From contig NZ_CP135435.1 in the NCBI RefSeq assembly GCF_032341175.1, forward strand, positions 744,001 through 808,000: DNA of 64,000 bases, given 5' to 3'. The notes under the pieces are model-generated. The model made no database searches, was not told where the DNA came from, and saw only the letters and a program-made list of their open reading frames with translations. The position numbers were made by a program, and so were the translations under genes. Shown here in pieces: positions 17,535 to 26,149 of this stretch; position 1 is the stretch's first letter; every line of letters starts with the position of its first letter. This DNA is from Bacillus sp. DTU_2020_1000418_1_SI_GHA_SEK_038 (GTDB lineage: Bacteria > Bacillota > Bacilli > Bacillales > Cytobacillaceae).

Positions 17535-17795
17535 TTTAAAATCACACCCAGTCAACATGAAGTAAATATCTATCGTTTGCTTTATCTTAAAATATTATTA
17601 AGTTACAGTCAAACATAATTTATAAATGTTTGCCCTTTTACAAACAAAAGAATAAATTATTTATTAATCGGATGATTCAAAAATAGCATTCACCTAATTT
17701 ATCCAGTTTAGGGTAAAATAAGGGTGTAGCTGATGCAATGAGAAATATGGTTAGTTGTTTAGCCCTGTGCTATGTAGTTGTGAGGAGATGGAGTT

Positions 17796-18074
17796 ATGAA
17801 AAAGATATTTAGAAATAGAATAAAACCTTTAGTTATTATGCAGTTGCTGTGTCTAATCCCTATCTTAATTTTATGTTTATTTATTTTCAAAGATGGAAAC
17901 GTCAATTTTTTCTATAATGGAATATTTCAGCTTATATTTGCTGCATTCTGGTTACTAACGGGGATTGAAAATATAATGATGAAAAAAAGAGGCTATTCTT
18001 TTATGTCAGTTGCCTTATGCATAATATTTATATATTTGGCTACACAAAGTTTTCAATTGGCCAACATTAAATAA
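17796..18074 (+). CDS. Small membrane protein (DUF3953-like)
   Basis: 92 residues from ATG 17796 with GAGGAGATGGA upstream. Three hydrophobic helices: about 12-30, 38-57 and 66-85, with Lys/Arg-rich ends (MKKIFRNRIK, MMKKRG). The arrangement fits the short DUF3953-type membrane proteins of Bacillus. No function known. It is probably co-transcribed with the zinc-ribbon gene 83 bases downstream. Confidence 0.65.
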   Translation: MKKIFRNRIKPLVIMQLLCLIPILILCLFIFKDGNVNFFYNGIFQLIFAAFWLLTGIENIMMKKRGYSFMSVALCIIFIYLATQSFQLANIK

Positions 18075-18156
18075 ACATAGTTTGAGGGGAAGCAGGTATG
18101 GCTTTTGAACCATTGTATATTTTTATATTCTTATTTTTAAAAGGAGAGGATTTCAA

Positions 18157-18363
18157 ATGAGTTACTTCGCTAAAGCAACAGAGTGTCCAAAATGTGGAGG
18201 AACAGAATTGGGGAAAGGGAAGCACTCTGGATATGCTGTTATGCACCCAGATAATAAGATGAGCCTGGGATCGAATGTTGAATACATCCTTTGTACGGAT
18301 TGTGGATTTATTATCGAAAGCTACGTGAAAAGGCCAGAGAAATTTAAGGGGACGATGTTTTAA
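18157..18363 (+). CDS. Small zinc-ribbon protein
   Basis: 68 residues from ATG 18157 with AAAAGGAGAGG upstream. Two CxxC knuckles, CPKCGG at residue 10 and CTDCGF at about residue 47, form a zinc ribbon. The rest is short and hydrophilic. Such proteins are common in Bacillus; function unknown. Codon use and ribosome site support it as a true gene. Confidence 0.75.
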   Translation: MSYFAKATECPKCGGTELGKGKHSGYAVMHPDNKMSLGSNVEYILCTDCGFIIESYVKRPEKFKGTMF

Positions 18364-18466
18364 ACTTAGGGAATAATAATTAGAATAAGGATAGCTACGA
18401 AAAAGCAATGTCATTCGTAAAGGAATTTGCCATAGGTTTAATATTTCTTTGCAGGTATAAAATCAT

Positions 18467-18649
18467 AAGCGGATATTTTCCGCTTAATGTATATAATGGA
18501 GGCTTAAGAAGTAGATATAAGAGGAGAAATTCCGATTATCTGTTCTAAATAAGGAAAAATCCAGAGATTTGTATAAGATAACCGGAAAAACTTCCTTTAT
18601 TGTTAGGAAAATATAGATATTTCTTAAATTAAACGGAATTTTTCCGTTT
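18467..18649. repeat. ~180-bp repeat-like element with hairpin ends
   Basis: The left end AAGCGGA-N5-TCCGCTT (18467-18485) and right end AAACGGA-N5-TCCGTTT (18631-18649) are near-identical small palindromes. Internal lines GAGGAGAAATTCCG, AAGGAAAAATCC and CCGGAAAAACTTCC repeat the same theme. It fills most of a 450-base gap (18364-18812) with no gene. The style resembles the small non-coding repeats of Bacillus genomes; copies elsewhere could not be checked. Confidence 0.5.
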
Positions 18650-18812
18650 ATTTTTCAAACTTTCAGTTATTATTATTAACATAGTAATTCACATCTATTA
18701 GCTTCCAATTATCAGATCGAGGATGTCTATTAGTTGAATAGATGAAAGAAGACTGTATATATTTCAATATAATTAAGGGTAAATTAACCAAAACAAAACT
18801 ATGAGGTGCTAG

Positions 18813-19265
18813 ATGAAAAAATTTGTTTTGGGTATATTGATTATTTCAAGTTTGGTTATTTATCCTTCACAGTCAAAGGGAATATCTTTACCGTGTAGCA
18901 TGGTATTGGAGCCCATCGATAAAAAACTGACAAATGCAAAGGGAGCAGCATTGATTAATAAAGTACATTTAATTCCTCAAAGTTTTGCAAGAACGAATTT
19001 AAGTATTCTTGGGGTGCACCTTCCCAAACCAGCACATTATGGCAATTACGATAGCTATGAAGGATTTGCCTTTATCCCTAATGAAATCAGTTGGCGTTTC
19101 AGGCTTTATCCCACTCCAGAAATAGATGGTCCAACTTGGGCTGGGAGAATTGATGACATTACAGCAAAAATGGACAATGTAGAAGTACAGATCAGACTTT
19201 CTAATTCAAAGACTCAAAAGCTTGGCCCCAGTCTATTATCAGGAAAAATTAAATTTTGTAATTAG
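18813..19265 (+). CDS. Secreted hypothetical protein
   Basis: 150 residues from ATG 18813 with ATGAGGTG upstream. Residues 1-22 form a signal peptide (KK, then a hydrophobic core, then SQSKG) without a lipobox. The mature part has two cysteines (SLPCSMV near 29 and a terminal KFCN) that could form one disulfide, and is beta-rich. Not recognised. Followed by a hairpin shared with the converging DUF1284 gene. Confidence 0.7.
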   Translation: MKKFVLGILIISSLVIYPSQSKGISLPCSMVLEPIDKKLTNAKGAALINKVHLIPQSFARTNLSILGVHLPKPAHYGNYDSYEGFAFIPNEISWRFRLYPTPEIDGPTWAGRIDDITAKMDNVEVQIRLSNSKTQKLGPSLLSGKIKFCN

Positions 19266-19310
19266 CAGATATAGGCCAAATGCGCATTACTAAAACGGAT
19301 GAATTTCTAT

Positions 19311-19350
19311 AAAAAAGGAAGGGCTTATTTTACTTCCCTCAAGCCCTTCC
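19311..19350. terminator. Terminator overlapping the DUF1284 stop codon
   Basis: GAAGGGCTT pairs with AAGCCCTTC around a 13-base loop. On the minus strand it is followed by CTTTTTT, so it serves the DUF1284 gene, whose stop (19325-19327) is inside the hairpin. Confidence 0.7.
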
Positions 19351-19741
19351 CCTCATGAATCTCCCGGATCCCTTCCTCACAAACTCCATATGAACGCCAC
19401 GAACATGTTTCGCACAAAATTTGAATATCGGAAGGAACAACAAACTTTCGGATGCATGACTCAATGTCCTCCCATTTCAAAATTTGTCCGAGTTTTAGTC
19501 CTACTTTCTCTAATATTGCTGCATCTCTTTCATAAATATTTTCGTCTTGGCAGTGATAGGTACCAGAGTTTGGATATTTTTCACACAACTGATCAGGCCC
19601 CTTTACAAGCTGAATTAACGATTTGGGATTTTCTCTCAAGTTTTGATGCAATTGCGTCATATTTTTCACGTATTCTTCGGAGTAGCCCATTCCCCGATAA
19701 CCTAAAAGGCAAAAAAGATGATGACCTCGTAATTTATACAT
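19325..19741 (-). CDS. DUF1284 domain protein
   Basis: 138 residues from ATG 19741 with a GGGGGAGAG ribosome site. It begins MYKLRGHHLFCLLGYRGMGY, the signature of DUF1284, and continues with conserved cysteines at DQLCEKYP, TYHCQD, ESCIRKF and ILCETCSWR, a pattern suggesting an iron-sulfur or metal centre. Function of the family is not established. Monocistronic. Confidence 0.85.
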   Translation of the reverse strand: MYKLRGHHLFCLLGYRGMGYSEEYVKNMTQLHQNLRENPKSLIQLVKGPDQLCEKYPNSGTYHCQDENIYERDAAILEKVGLKLGQILKWEDIESCIRKFVVPSDIQILCETCSWRSYGVCEEGIREIHEGKGLREVK

Positions 19742-19878
19742 AGCTCTCCCCCGGAACTAATTTCTATGTTAACTTCAATCTTTGGTTGGTTAACATTTAT
19801 TTTTAATCATATCACAACTTACCTGGGCAAGTGGAAAAGAGTTTACTCCAAATAACACACTTTAGAACCTCATAGACG

Positions 19879-19934
19879 TTGACAAATATTTCAAAAAATT
19901 ATAATATAAAAATCCTGCCAATTAAATCTTGGCA
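19879..19934 (+). promoter_or_regulatory. cdd: cdd promoter with a hairpin just downstream
   Basis: TTGACA (19879-19884), 17 bases, TAATAT (19902-19907). TGCCAA (19916-19921) and TTGGCA (19929-19934) follow at the expected transcript start and could form a hairpin or operator. Confidence 0.6.
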
Positions 19935-19981
19935 TTAAGGGGACTTTAAAAGTTCATTCTTCTTTGAAAGGGATGGATAAT

Positions 19982-20380
19982 ATGAACAAAGAGCAATTAG
20001 TAGAAAGTGCACGTAAGATGAAGGAAAGAGCCTATGCTCCTTATTCTAAATTTCCGGTTGGAGCAGCTTTATTACTAAAAGATGGCACTGTTATTAATGG
20101 AGTGAATGTGGAAAATGTTTCATTTGGTGCAACTAATTGTGCTGAAAGAACCGCAATTTTTACTGCAATAGCAAGTGGTTATAAAAAAGGTGATTTCCAG
20201 GCTATAGCTGTATCAGGTGATACGGAAGATTATCTTCCACCTTGCAGTATTTGCAGACAAGTCTTAGCAGAATTCTGTTTACCTGAAATGCCAGTTTATT
20301 TAACAAATGAGAAGAAAGATATTTTAGAACTGAGCTTACGAGAATTATTGCCGTATGCATTCACAGATTTAGATATGTAA
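19982..20380 (+). CDS. cdd: Cytidine deaminase
   Basis: 132 residues from ATG 19982; the frame opens at TTG 19964 and ATG 19973 is also possible. Converts cytidine or deoxycytidine to the uridine form in pyrimidine salvage. The zinc site is complete: CAERTA with the catalytic Glu (about residues 53-58) and PPCSICRQ with the other two Cys (about 85-93). FPVGAALL and NVENVSFGATN bind the nucleoside. The length is that of homotetrameric bacterial enzymes. Own promoter and terminator; in many Bacillus genomes cdd is in an operon with era, which is not the case here, so this may be a second copy. Confidence 0.92.
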   Translation: MNKEQLVESARKMKERAYAPYSKFPVGAALLLKDGTVINGVNVENVSFGATNCAERTAIFTAIASGYKKGDFQAIAVSGDTEDYLPPCSICRQVLAEFCLPEMPVYLTNEKKDILELSLRELLPYAFTDLDM

Positions 20381-20410
20381 ACATATTCCCTATCCAAATT
20401 TAATAAAAGA

Positions 20411-20448
20411 AGGGCAAGTTTTGATTATCTTTTCTCAAAACTTGCCCT
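20411..20448 (+). terminator. Terminator after cdd
   Basis: AGGGCAAGTTTTGA (20411-20424) pairs with TCAAAACTTGCCCT (20435-20448), then CTTCATTTT. Confidence 0.85.
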
Positions 20449-20581
20449 CTTCATTTTATATGAACCATGGACTTAGACGGTAGTTTTACTGACAAATGGT
20501 CGTTTAATATAGGATAATGATGATATATATTTGTTGAAAAAATATTAGGGGGAAACTCCAAAAAAAGGGAAGTGCAAAACG

Positions 20582-21289
20582 ATGAATACAGAAATGGTTA
20601 TGGGGGAGCTTGAAGCCCTTGGCAAGGAACGAACTAAAAAAATGTACATATCCAATGGCGCGCATGAGCCGCTTTTTGGCGTGGCTACGGGTGCAATGAA
20701 GCCAATAGCTAAGAAAATAAAAATAAATCAAGCTTTAGCTGAAGAGCTTTATGCTACAGGGAACTACGATGCCATGTACTTTGCTGGCATTATTGCGGAT
20801 CCAAAAGCTATGACTGTGTCTGATTTTGATCGTTGGATGGATTCAGCCTATTTTTATATGCTGTCCGATTATGTGGTAGCGGTTACTTTAGCGGAAGCAG
20901 ATATTGCACAAGAAGTTGCTGATAAATGGATCGCAAGCGGGGAAGAGCTGAGAATGTCAGGGGGCTGGAGCTGCTATTGCTGGCTTTTGGGAAATCGCAA
21001 GGACGTTGAATTTTCCGAAAGCAAGATTGCCGATATGCTAGATCTTGTGAAAAATACAATTCACGATTCGCCTGAACGAACAAAATCTGCGATGAATAAT
21101 TTTCTATACACGGTTGGAACTTCATATTTGCCGCTCCATGAAAAGGCGGTCGAAACCGCAAAGGCAGTAGGTGTAGTAGAAGTTAAAAGGGACAAGAAAA
21201 AAAGCAGTTTCTTAAACGCTTACAAAAGCATTCAAAAAGAAGTAGAGAGAGGGAAGATAGGTTTCAAGCGCAAATATGTAAGATGTTAA
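20582..21289 (+). CDS. DNA alkylation repair (AlkD-like) family protein
   Basis: 235 residues from ATG 20582 following a GGGGG-type ribosome site. All-helical, HEAT-like: motifs are KKMYISNGAHEPLFGVATG near the N-terminus, MYFAGIIADP, the Trp-rich GGWSCYCWLLGNR around residues 122-140, and the basic tail IGFKRKYVRC. AlkD proteins remove alkylated bases without base flipping; this COG4912 subgroup is only assumed to act likewise. A second, different family member is at 38134. Confidence 0.82.
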   Translation: MNTEMVMGELEALGKERTKKMYISNGAHEPLFGVATGAMKPIAKKIKINQALAEELYATGNYDAMYFAGIIADPKAMTVSDFDRWMDSAYFYMLSDYVVAVTLAEADIAQEVADKWIASGEELRMSGGWSCYCWLLGNRKDVEFSESKIADMLDLVKNTIHDSPERTKSAMNNFLYTVGTSYLPLHEKAVETAKAVGVVEVKRDKKKSSFLNAYKSIQKEVERGKIGFKRKYVRC

Positions 21290-21423
21290 ATAATAGCCTC
21301 GCAACAGGAGTAGTATTCATCAGCTGTACGAAAAGAGTATGAGAATAGAATAGTGGGCATTAGTTAGCACTGAAGAGTGTAAGAAGGCAAATAGAAAAGA
21401 AGAAGAATACGCATTTACAAAAC

Positions 21424-21470
21424 AAAAGGAATAAAGGAAGCAATCAACGTATCCTCCTTTAATCCTTTTG
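21424..21470. terminator. Hairpin between AlkD-like and thiolase genes
   Basis: AAAAGGAATAAAGGA pairs with TCCTTTAATCCTTTT with one mismatch. It can end both the rightward AlkD gene (tail GTTTATTTTTG) and the leftward thiolase operon. Confidence 0.65.
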
Positions 21471-21534
21471 TTTATTTTTGAAAGAATTTTTCTAGGGTTT
21501 TTCCCGTAGTCCGAGAATACAAAGCCAAATCAGC

Positions 21535-22716
21535 TTATCCTTTTTGATATAAAGTAACAACACAAGCACCACCAAGGCCTAAATTATGCTGAAGCGCAGT
21601 TCTTGCATTTTCTACTTGGCGATTACCTGCTTCACCACGAAGTTGCCATACAAGTTCAGTACACTGGGCTAAACCTGTTGCCCCAAGTGGATGCCCTTTG
21701 GACATTAGTCCCCCAGATGGATTGATCACATACTTCCCTCCGTAGGTATTATCACCATCATTTATTAGTTTTTCTGCTTCACCTTCCTCGCAAAGGCCCA
21801 ATCCTTCATAGGTGATGACTTCGTTTGGAGTAAAGCAATCGTGCAACTCAATGACATCTATATCCTCCGGACCGATTCCTGCCTTTTCAAAAACTTCTTT
21901 TGCAGCACGATTGGTCATTCCATAGCCAACCAAATATAGGTTATCACTATCAATACTATTAGGTAAATCAGTCGTCATAGATTGGGCAACTATTTTTACT
22001 GTTTGACCAATATTATGTTTTTTGGCAAAAGAATCACTGCAGACAATCACAGCTGCTGCACCACAAGTAGGAGGACATGCCATTAATCTTGTGAGACCTG
22101 GATATATGTCAGGCGAATTCATTACGTCTTCCAATTGAATCTCTTCCGTAAATAAAGAATACGGATTATTTACTGCATGTTTTCTTGATTTTACAGCTAC
22201 TTTTCCGAAAATCTCAGGACTTGCATCGTATTTCTTAAGATATTCTAATGCAGCGGCACCAAATACCTTTAATGCAACTGGCCCCTCTGGCAATTCACTA
22301 TTCAATTGATCAAACCGATTGTAAATCCATTGGAAAGGTGAGGTCCGGTCTGACCAGTTTTCACCAAGTGCCCCTGGTTTCATTTCTTCAAAACCAAATG
22401 CAAGGACACAATCTGCTGAGCCTGATTCCACCGCTTGCCGGGCCATATAAAGGGCTGTTGAACCTGAAGAACAATTGTTGTTTACATTAATAATTGGAAT
22501 TCCTGTCATGCCTACCTGATATAAAGCTGTTTGACCGCATGTGCTATCCCCATAAACATAGCTGGCATACGCCTGTTGGACCTCTGATAAATCAATTCCC
22601 GCATCGTGAAGTGCTCCTGTAATGGCTTTTGATGCCATGATTTCATAGGGCTCATTTCTACCTGGTTTTTCAAATTTGACCATGTTGACACCAATAACGT
22701 TTGCTTGATTCGTCAT
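21535..22716 (-). CDS. SCP2-type thiolase / lipid-transfer protein
   Basis: 393 residues from ATG 22716, with a GGAGG site. The nucleophile Cys lies in NNNCSSGSTALYMA near residue 82; IELHDCFTPNE and GGLMSKGHPLGATG carry the two catalytic-site His residues of the SCPx thiolase branch. This branch cleaves 3-oxoacyl-CoA, often with branched or sterol side chains. Last gene of the leftward sigma-54 unit (24786 to 21535), so it should perform the final cleavage of the pathway. A stub of a second thiolase C-terminus is at 28603-28701. Confidence 0.88.
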   Translation of the reverse strand: MTNQANVIGVNMVKFEKPGRNEPYEIMASKAITGALHDAGIDLSEVQQAYASYVYGDSTCGQTALYQVGMTGIPIINVNNNCSSGSTALYMARQAVESGSADCVLAFGFEEMKPGALGENWSDRTSPFQWIYNRFDQLNSELPEGPVALKVFGAAALEYLKKYDASPEIFGKVAVKSRKHAVNNPYSLFTEEIQLEDVMNSPDIYPGLTRLMACPPTCGAAAVIVCSDSFAKKHNIGQTVKIVAQSMTTDLPNSIDSDNLYLVGYGMTNRAAKEVFEKAGIGPEDIDVIELHDCFTPNEVITYEGLGLCEEGEAEKLINDGDNTYGGKYVINPSGGLMSKGHPLGATGLAQCTELVWQLRGEAGNRQVENARTALQHNLGLGGACVVTLYQKG

Positions 22717-22788
22717 TAGAAATCCCTCCAGTTTAATTCTTTTAAGAGTACAAAGGATTATCTCATTTGAATAGAAGGCAGTATGGTA

Positions 22789-23559
22789 TTATCTTGGGGA
22801 CATACGAATTCCGCCATCTAAACGAATGACCTCACCATTTAAATATTCATGCTCCATGATAAAGGTTGCTAGCTCCGCAAATTCGGAAGGACGCCCTAAT
22901 CGCTTCGGAAATTCAACACTTTCAGATAATTTCTGAATGACCTTTTCGGACAAAGTGTCCGCCATGGGTGTCATAAATAAGCCTGGAGCAATTGTATTCA
23001 CACGAATGCCGAACTCCGATAAATCACGGGCTACAGGCAAAGTCATCCCTGTTACCCCAGCTTTACTTGCTCCATATGCTGCTTGCCCCATTTGCCCATC
23101 GAAAGCAGCCACAGAAGCCGTATTAATGATGACGCCTCTTTCGCCGGAATCGGTAATAGGATCGTTATTTTTCATTTCATTGGCTGCTAATCTTAATACA
23201 TTAAACGTTCCTACTAAGTTAATACCTATAACCTTATTAAAATCTTCAAGTGGCAATACACCTTTTCTGCCTATGGTTTTCCCAGGGGTACCAACGCCTG
23301 CACAGTTTACACAAATATGAATCGCCCCAAATGCTTCGATTGCTTGATTGATTCCCTTTTGGACTGATTCTTCATCTGCTACATTCACTATCGCATATTG
23401 AACTTGGTCTCCTAATTGCTCAACAGCTTCCTTGGCTTTAGCTTCATTTAAGTCAAAAATTATAACATTAGCACCTTTTTCAACAAGTCTAGTTACTGTT
23501 GCTAACCCTAATCCTGAAGCTCCACCTGTTACAACTGCTACTTTATCTTTTAAATTCAT
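22789..23559 (-). CDS. 3-hydroxyacyl-CoA dehydrogenase, SDR type II (HSD17B10-like)
   Basis: 256 residues from ATG 23559. SDR motifs: TGGASGLG at 11-18, FDLNEAK marking NAD use, NCAGVG at about 84, active-site S in NTASVAAFDGQMGQ, and YGASKAG (YxxxK). The insert GKTIGRKGVLPLEDFNKVI is characteristic of type II 3-hydroxyacyl-CoA dehydrogenases. Oxidises 3-hydroxyacyl-CoA to 3-oxoacyl-CoA for the adjacent thiolase. It starts 14 bases after the CoA-transferase stop, in the same operon. Confidence 0.88.
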   Translation of the reverse strand: MNLKDKVAVVTGGASGLGLATVTRLVEKGANVIIFDLNEAKAKEAVEQLGDQVQYAIVNVADEESVQKGINQAIEAFGAIHICVNCAGVGTPGKTIGRKGVLPLEDFNKVIGINLVGTFNVLRLAANEMKNNDPITDSGERGVIINTASVAAFDGQMGQAAYGASKAGVTGMTLPVARDLSEFGIRVNTIAPGLFMTPMADTLSEKVIQKLSESVEFPKRLGRPSEFAELATFIMEHEYLNGEVIRLDGGIRMSPR

Positions 23560-23573
23560 ATTCTATCATCTCC

Positions 23574-24770
23574 TTAGTTCATTACTTGCTTTCCGAAGGC
23601 TCCTTTATTAGATAAGGCATTAATTGTTTCCTGATCAAACCCTGCTTCTTTCAAAATATCTTCTGAATGAGTTCCTGTTTGTGTGCCCGTAAATCGGTAT
23701 TCCGCAGGCTGAGTTGAAAATTTTATAGGAAAGGCAATTTGCTTTTGTGTACCACCCTCTGGCTTTGGTACAGAAACAACTAAATTTCTTGCTTTTATTT
23801 GTGGATGCCGAACCGATTCAGAGAATGTGAGGACAGGTTCGACACAACCGTCAAAATCATCACCAAGAATTGTTAACCATTCTTCAAATGTTTTCTGCTT
23901 AAAAGCATCCGTCAGTTTCTTTTTAAAAGCATGCTGATCCTCTTTACGCTGACTGCCGCTTAAGAATTGTAAATTGCTGTCACCTATTAATTCACAAAGT
24001 CTTGCCTGAAATTGCGGCTCTATACTTCCAACGGAAAAAAAACGATGATCCTTAGTTTCATAATAGTCATAGAAAGACCCACCATTTAGCAGCAGGGATT
24101 CGGCCTCTGGCTCAACTCCTCCAACTAAATATCCGGAGCCGTATAGGGCATTTAGGGCAAAAGCAGAATCGGTTATACTAATATCGATGTACTGCCCTTC
24201 ACCAGTTTGATCACGGTGATAAACAGCCGCTAGTATGCCAATGACAGCGGGCATTGATCCTCCTGCGAGATCCGCAACCTGTATTCCGGTTGGAATAGGC
24301 GCTTGATTTTTTCTTGACGAATAGCTTGCTGTGCCAGCCAAGGATAAATAGTTGATATCATGTCCAGCCTTATTCCGAAGCGGACCTGTTTGTCCATAAC
24401 CTGTAATCGAACAATAAATAACTTTAGGATTAATTTGTTTCAGCTTTTCGTAGCCAATGCCCAATTTATCCATGATACCTGGACGAAACTGCTCTACGAT
24501 GATGTCATAATCGCGGACCAATTGGTATACGACTTCTCTCGCTTCCTCCAGCTTTAAATCCAATGCTAAGGAACGCTTCGAACGGTTAAGATGCCCAAAT
24601 GCCGCTGAGACCTCACCATCCATCGGTTCCATGAACTTCGTTAAATCCACCCGATAAGGTGATTCCACTTTTAAGACATCAGCCCCCATATCTGCCAGCA
24701 TCATCGTAGCAAAAGGACCTGGCAATAGAGTCGAGAAGTCTAAAACTTTCAAACCTGTTAAAATTCCCAT
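23574..24770 (-). CDS. CaiB/BaiF family CoA-transferase (or alpha-methylacyl-CoA racemase)
   Basis: 398 residues from ATG 24770. N-terminus GLKVLDFSTLLPGPFATMML, then LNRSKRSLALDLK and the active-site Asp in AGHDINYLSLAGTASY (around residue 128-143); the C-terminus has THSEDILKEAGF. Class III CoA-transferases move CoA between acids; close relatives of the racemase branch epimerise 2-methylacyl-CoA. The presence of HDINY and the neighbouring acyl-CoA dehydrogenase and SCP2 thiolase make the racemase reading attractive, which would imply a branched substrate. Undecided from sequence alone. Confidence 0.85.
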   Translation of the reverse strand: MGILTGLKVLDFSTLLPGPFATMMLADMGADVLKVESPYRVDLTKFMEPMDGEVSAAFGHLNRSKRSLALDLKLEEAREVVYQLVRDYDIIVEQFRPGIMDKLGIGYEKLKQINPKVIYCSITGYGQTGPLRNKAGHDINYLSLAGTASYSSRKNQAPIPTGIQVADLAGGSMPAVIGILAAVYHRDQTGEGQYIDISITDSAFALNALYGSGYLVGGVEPEAESLLLNGGSFYDYYETKDHRFFSVGSIEPQFQARLCELIGDSNLQFLSGSQRKEDQHAFKKKLTDAFKQKTFEEWLTILGDDFDGCVEPVLTFSESVRHPQIKARNLVVSVPKPEGGTQKQIAFPIKFSTQPAEYRFTGTQTGTHSEDILKEAGFDQETINALSNKGAFGKQVMN

Positions 24771-24785
24771 GCTTACCCCCCAGAA

Positions 24786-25946
24786 CTATTTTCCTAAAAT
24801 ATCTTTACTGATAATTTCCTTCATAATTTCAGAGGTTCCGCCATATATTCGCTGCACTCTTGCATCTGTATAGGCCCTTGAAATTGGATACTCTACCATA
24901 TAGCCATAACCGCCAAATAACTGAAGGCATCCGTCTACAACCCGGCCTTGAGCTTCGGTGGTAGATAATTTTGCAATACTGGCGTCAGTAGTAGATAGCT
25001 GTTTTTTCTCAAGGGCATTTAAACATTGGTTTACATAAGCCCGGTTTACTTTTGCTTCTGTTGTCATTTCGGCAATTTTATGACGGATCACCTGTAATTG
25101 ACTAAGTGGTTTTCCAAAGGCTTCTCTTTCGTGAAGATATTGAACAGTAATCTCTAAGACTCCTTCCATGGCCCCGCATGCTGCAACAGCAAGTATCGTT
25201 CTCTCTCGTGGCAACTCCTGCATCAATGCGGCAAATCCATGATCTAGTTCACCTAATATTTGCCTTGGTGAGACAGTCAAACCATCAAAAAATAATTCGG
25301 ATGTATCAGCAGAGTGCAGCCCGATTTTCTTTAGCTTTTTTCCTTTGATTAACCCGTTTGTATCAGCATCAACAATAAAGAGAGTGGTTCCTTTTGAAGC
25401 AGGAACTGCCTGCGTTGTTTTAGCTACAGCAATAACAAAGTCAAAGTTCTGGCCGTTTGAGATAAAGGTTTTGGAACCATTGATAACATAGTCGCCAGTA
25501 ACCGTATTTTTTATTGCAGTTGCTTTTATACCCTGTAAATCACTGCCCGCACTTGGCTCAGTCATTGCAATTGCGCTAACGTATTCCCCAGACGCCATTT
25601 TAGGTAAATAATGGGCTTTCTGTTCTTCCGTCCCCGCGTTTAAAATATAATGGGCAACAATATTTGAATGAACAGCTAAATTTCCGGCAACAGAGCTGTA
25701 TCCAAGTCTGCTTAATTCATCGACAATGCTGGCTGCAAAGTGTAACGGTGCCCCTAAGCCGCCGTATTGTTCAGGAATATCTACACAAAGCAAACCGGCA
25801 TCCCCAAGTTTTTTCCATAACTCTCTTGGAAAAATTCCATCCTCTTCCCATTGGCTGTAATGGGGCTCGATCTCTTTTTTAGCGAAGCCTTCAATTGATT
25901 TTTTAAATAATGTAATCTCTTCTTCAATGGCTATTGAATGTTTCAC
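24786..25946 (-). CDS. Acyl-CoA dehydrogenase
   Basis: 386 residues from GTG 25946, which has GGGAGG (25954-25959) seven bases upstream; the frame opens at 25997 but that stretch overlaps the sigma-54 promoter. Signatures: AIAMTEPSAGSDLQGIKATA (FAD and substrate contact), KTFISNG, FDGLTVSPRQILGE, RERTILAVAACGAMEG, and QLFGGYGYMVEYPISRAYTD. A Glu in RIYGGTSEIMKEII near residue 370 is the usual catalytic base. Flavoprotein forming the 2,3-double bond and passing electrons to ETF. First gene of the leftward unit. Confidence 0.92.
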   Translation of the reverse strand: MKHSIAIEEEITLFKKSIEGFAKKEIEPHYSQWEEDGIFPRELWKKLGDAGLLCVDIPEQYGGLGAPLHFAASIVDELSRLGYSSVAGNLAVHSNIVAHYILNAGTEEQKAHYLPKMASGEYVSAIAMTEPSAGSDLQGIKATAIKNTVTGDYVINGSKTFISNGQNFDFVIAVAKTTQAVPASKGTTLFIVDADTNGLIKGKKLKKIGLHSADTSELFFDGLTVSPRQILGELDHGFAALMQELPRERTILAVAACGAMEGVLEITVQYLHEREAFGKPLSQLQVIRHKIAEMTTEAKVNRAYVNQCLNALEKKQLSTTDASIAKLSTTEAQGRVVDGCLQLFGGYGYMVEYPISRAYTDARVQRIYGGTSEIMKEIISKDILGK

Positions 25947-25983
25947 TTTGTTTCCTCCCTTTCTTAACCTTCTATCTATTTTA

Positions 25984-26002
25984 CTTGCAACTTTCATGCC
26001 AA
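25984..26002 (-). promoter_or_regulatory. Sigma-54 promoter of the acyl-CoA dehydrogenase operon
   Basis: On the minus strand TTGGCATGAAAGTTGCAAG has GG and GC exactly ten bases apart, matching the -24/-12 consensus TGGCAY-N5-TTGC. The predicted start is near 25975, ahead of GTG 25946. The inverted repeats at 26041-26102 lie upstream. Confidence 0.85.
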
Positions 26003-26040
26003 TTTTCTAATCTGTATTGAAGCCTTTTATTATATAAAGG

Positions 26041-26102
26041 TGTTAAGTCATATTAACAGGATACTGTAAAATGTTAAGTTAATTAACAATATTCTGTTAA
26101 CA
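26041..26102. promoter_or_regulatory. Upstream activator sites, TGTTAA-N6-TTAACA
   Basis: TGTTAA-gtcata-TTAACA (26041-26058), TGTTAA-gttaa-TTAACA (26072-26088) and TGTTAACA (26095-26102). The first has the same six-base spacer as a site at 30187-30204 in front of the other sigma-54 promoters. They lie 40-100 bases upstream of the -24 element and are the probable binding sites of the activator encoded at 26150. Confidence 0.75.
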
Positions 26103-26125
26103 TATCTATATTCATTTGATATAAT
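26097..26125 (+). promoter_or_regulatory. SigA promoter of the activator gene, overlapping an activator site
   Basis: TTAACA (26097-26102), 17 bases, TATAAT (26120-26125). The -35 is inside the third TGTTAACA site, so the activator probably represses its own gene. Confidence 0.6.
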
Positions 26126-26149
26126 GTGCATGAAAAGGGGTTGATAGAT

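Noticed and set aside
19390..19743. 117-residue frame opposite DUF1284
   Set aside because: Antisense to a conserved gene; no ribosome site.
19928..19945. TTGGCATTAAGGGGACT upstream of cdd as a sigma-54 promoter
   Set aside because: No TTGC element at -12; it is the right arm of a small hairpin, and a good SigA promoter lies just upstream.
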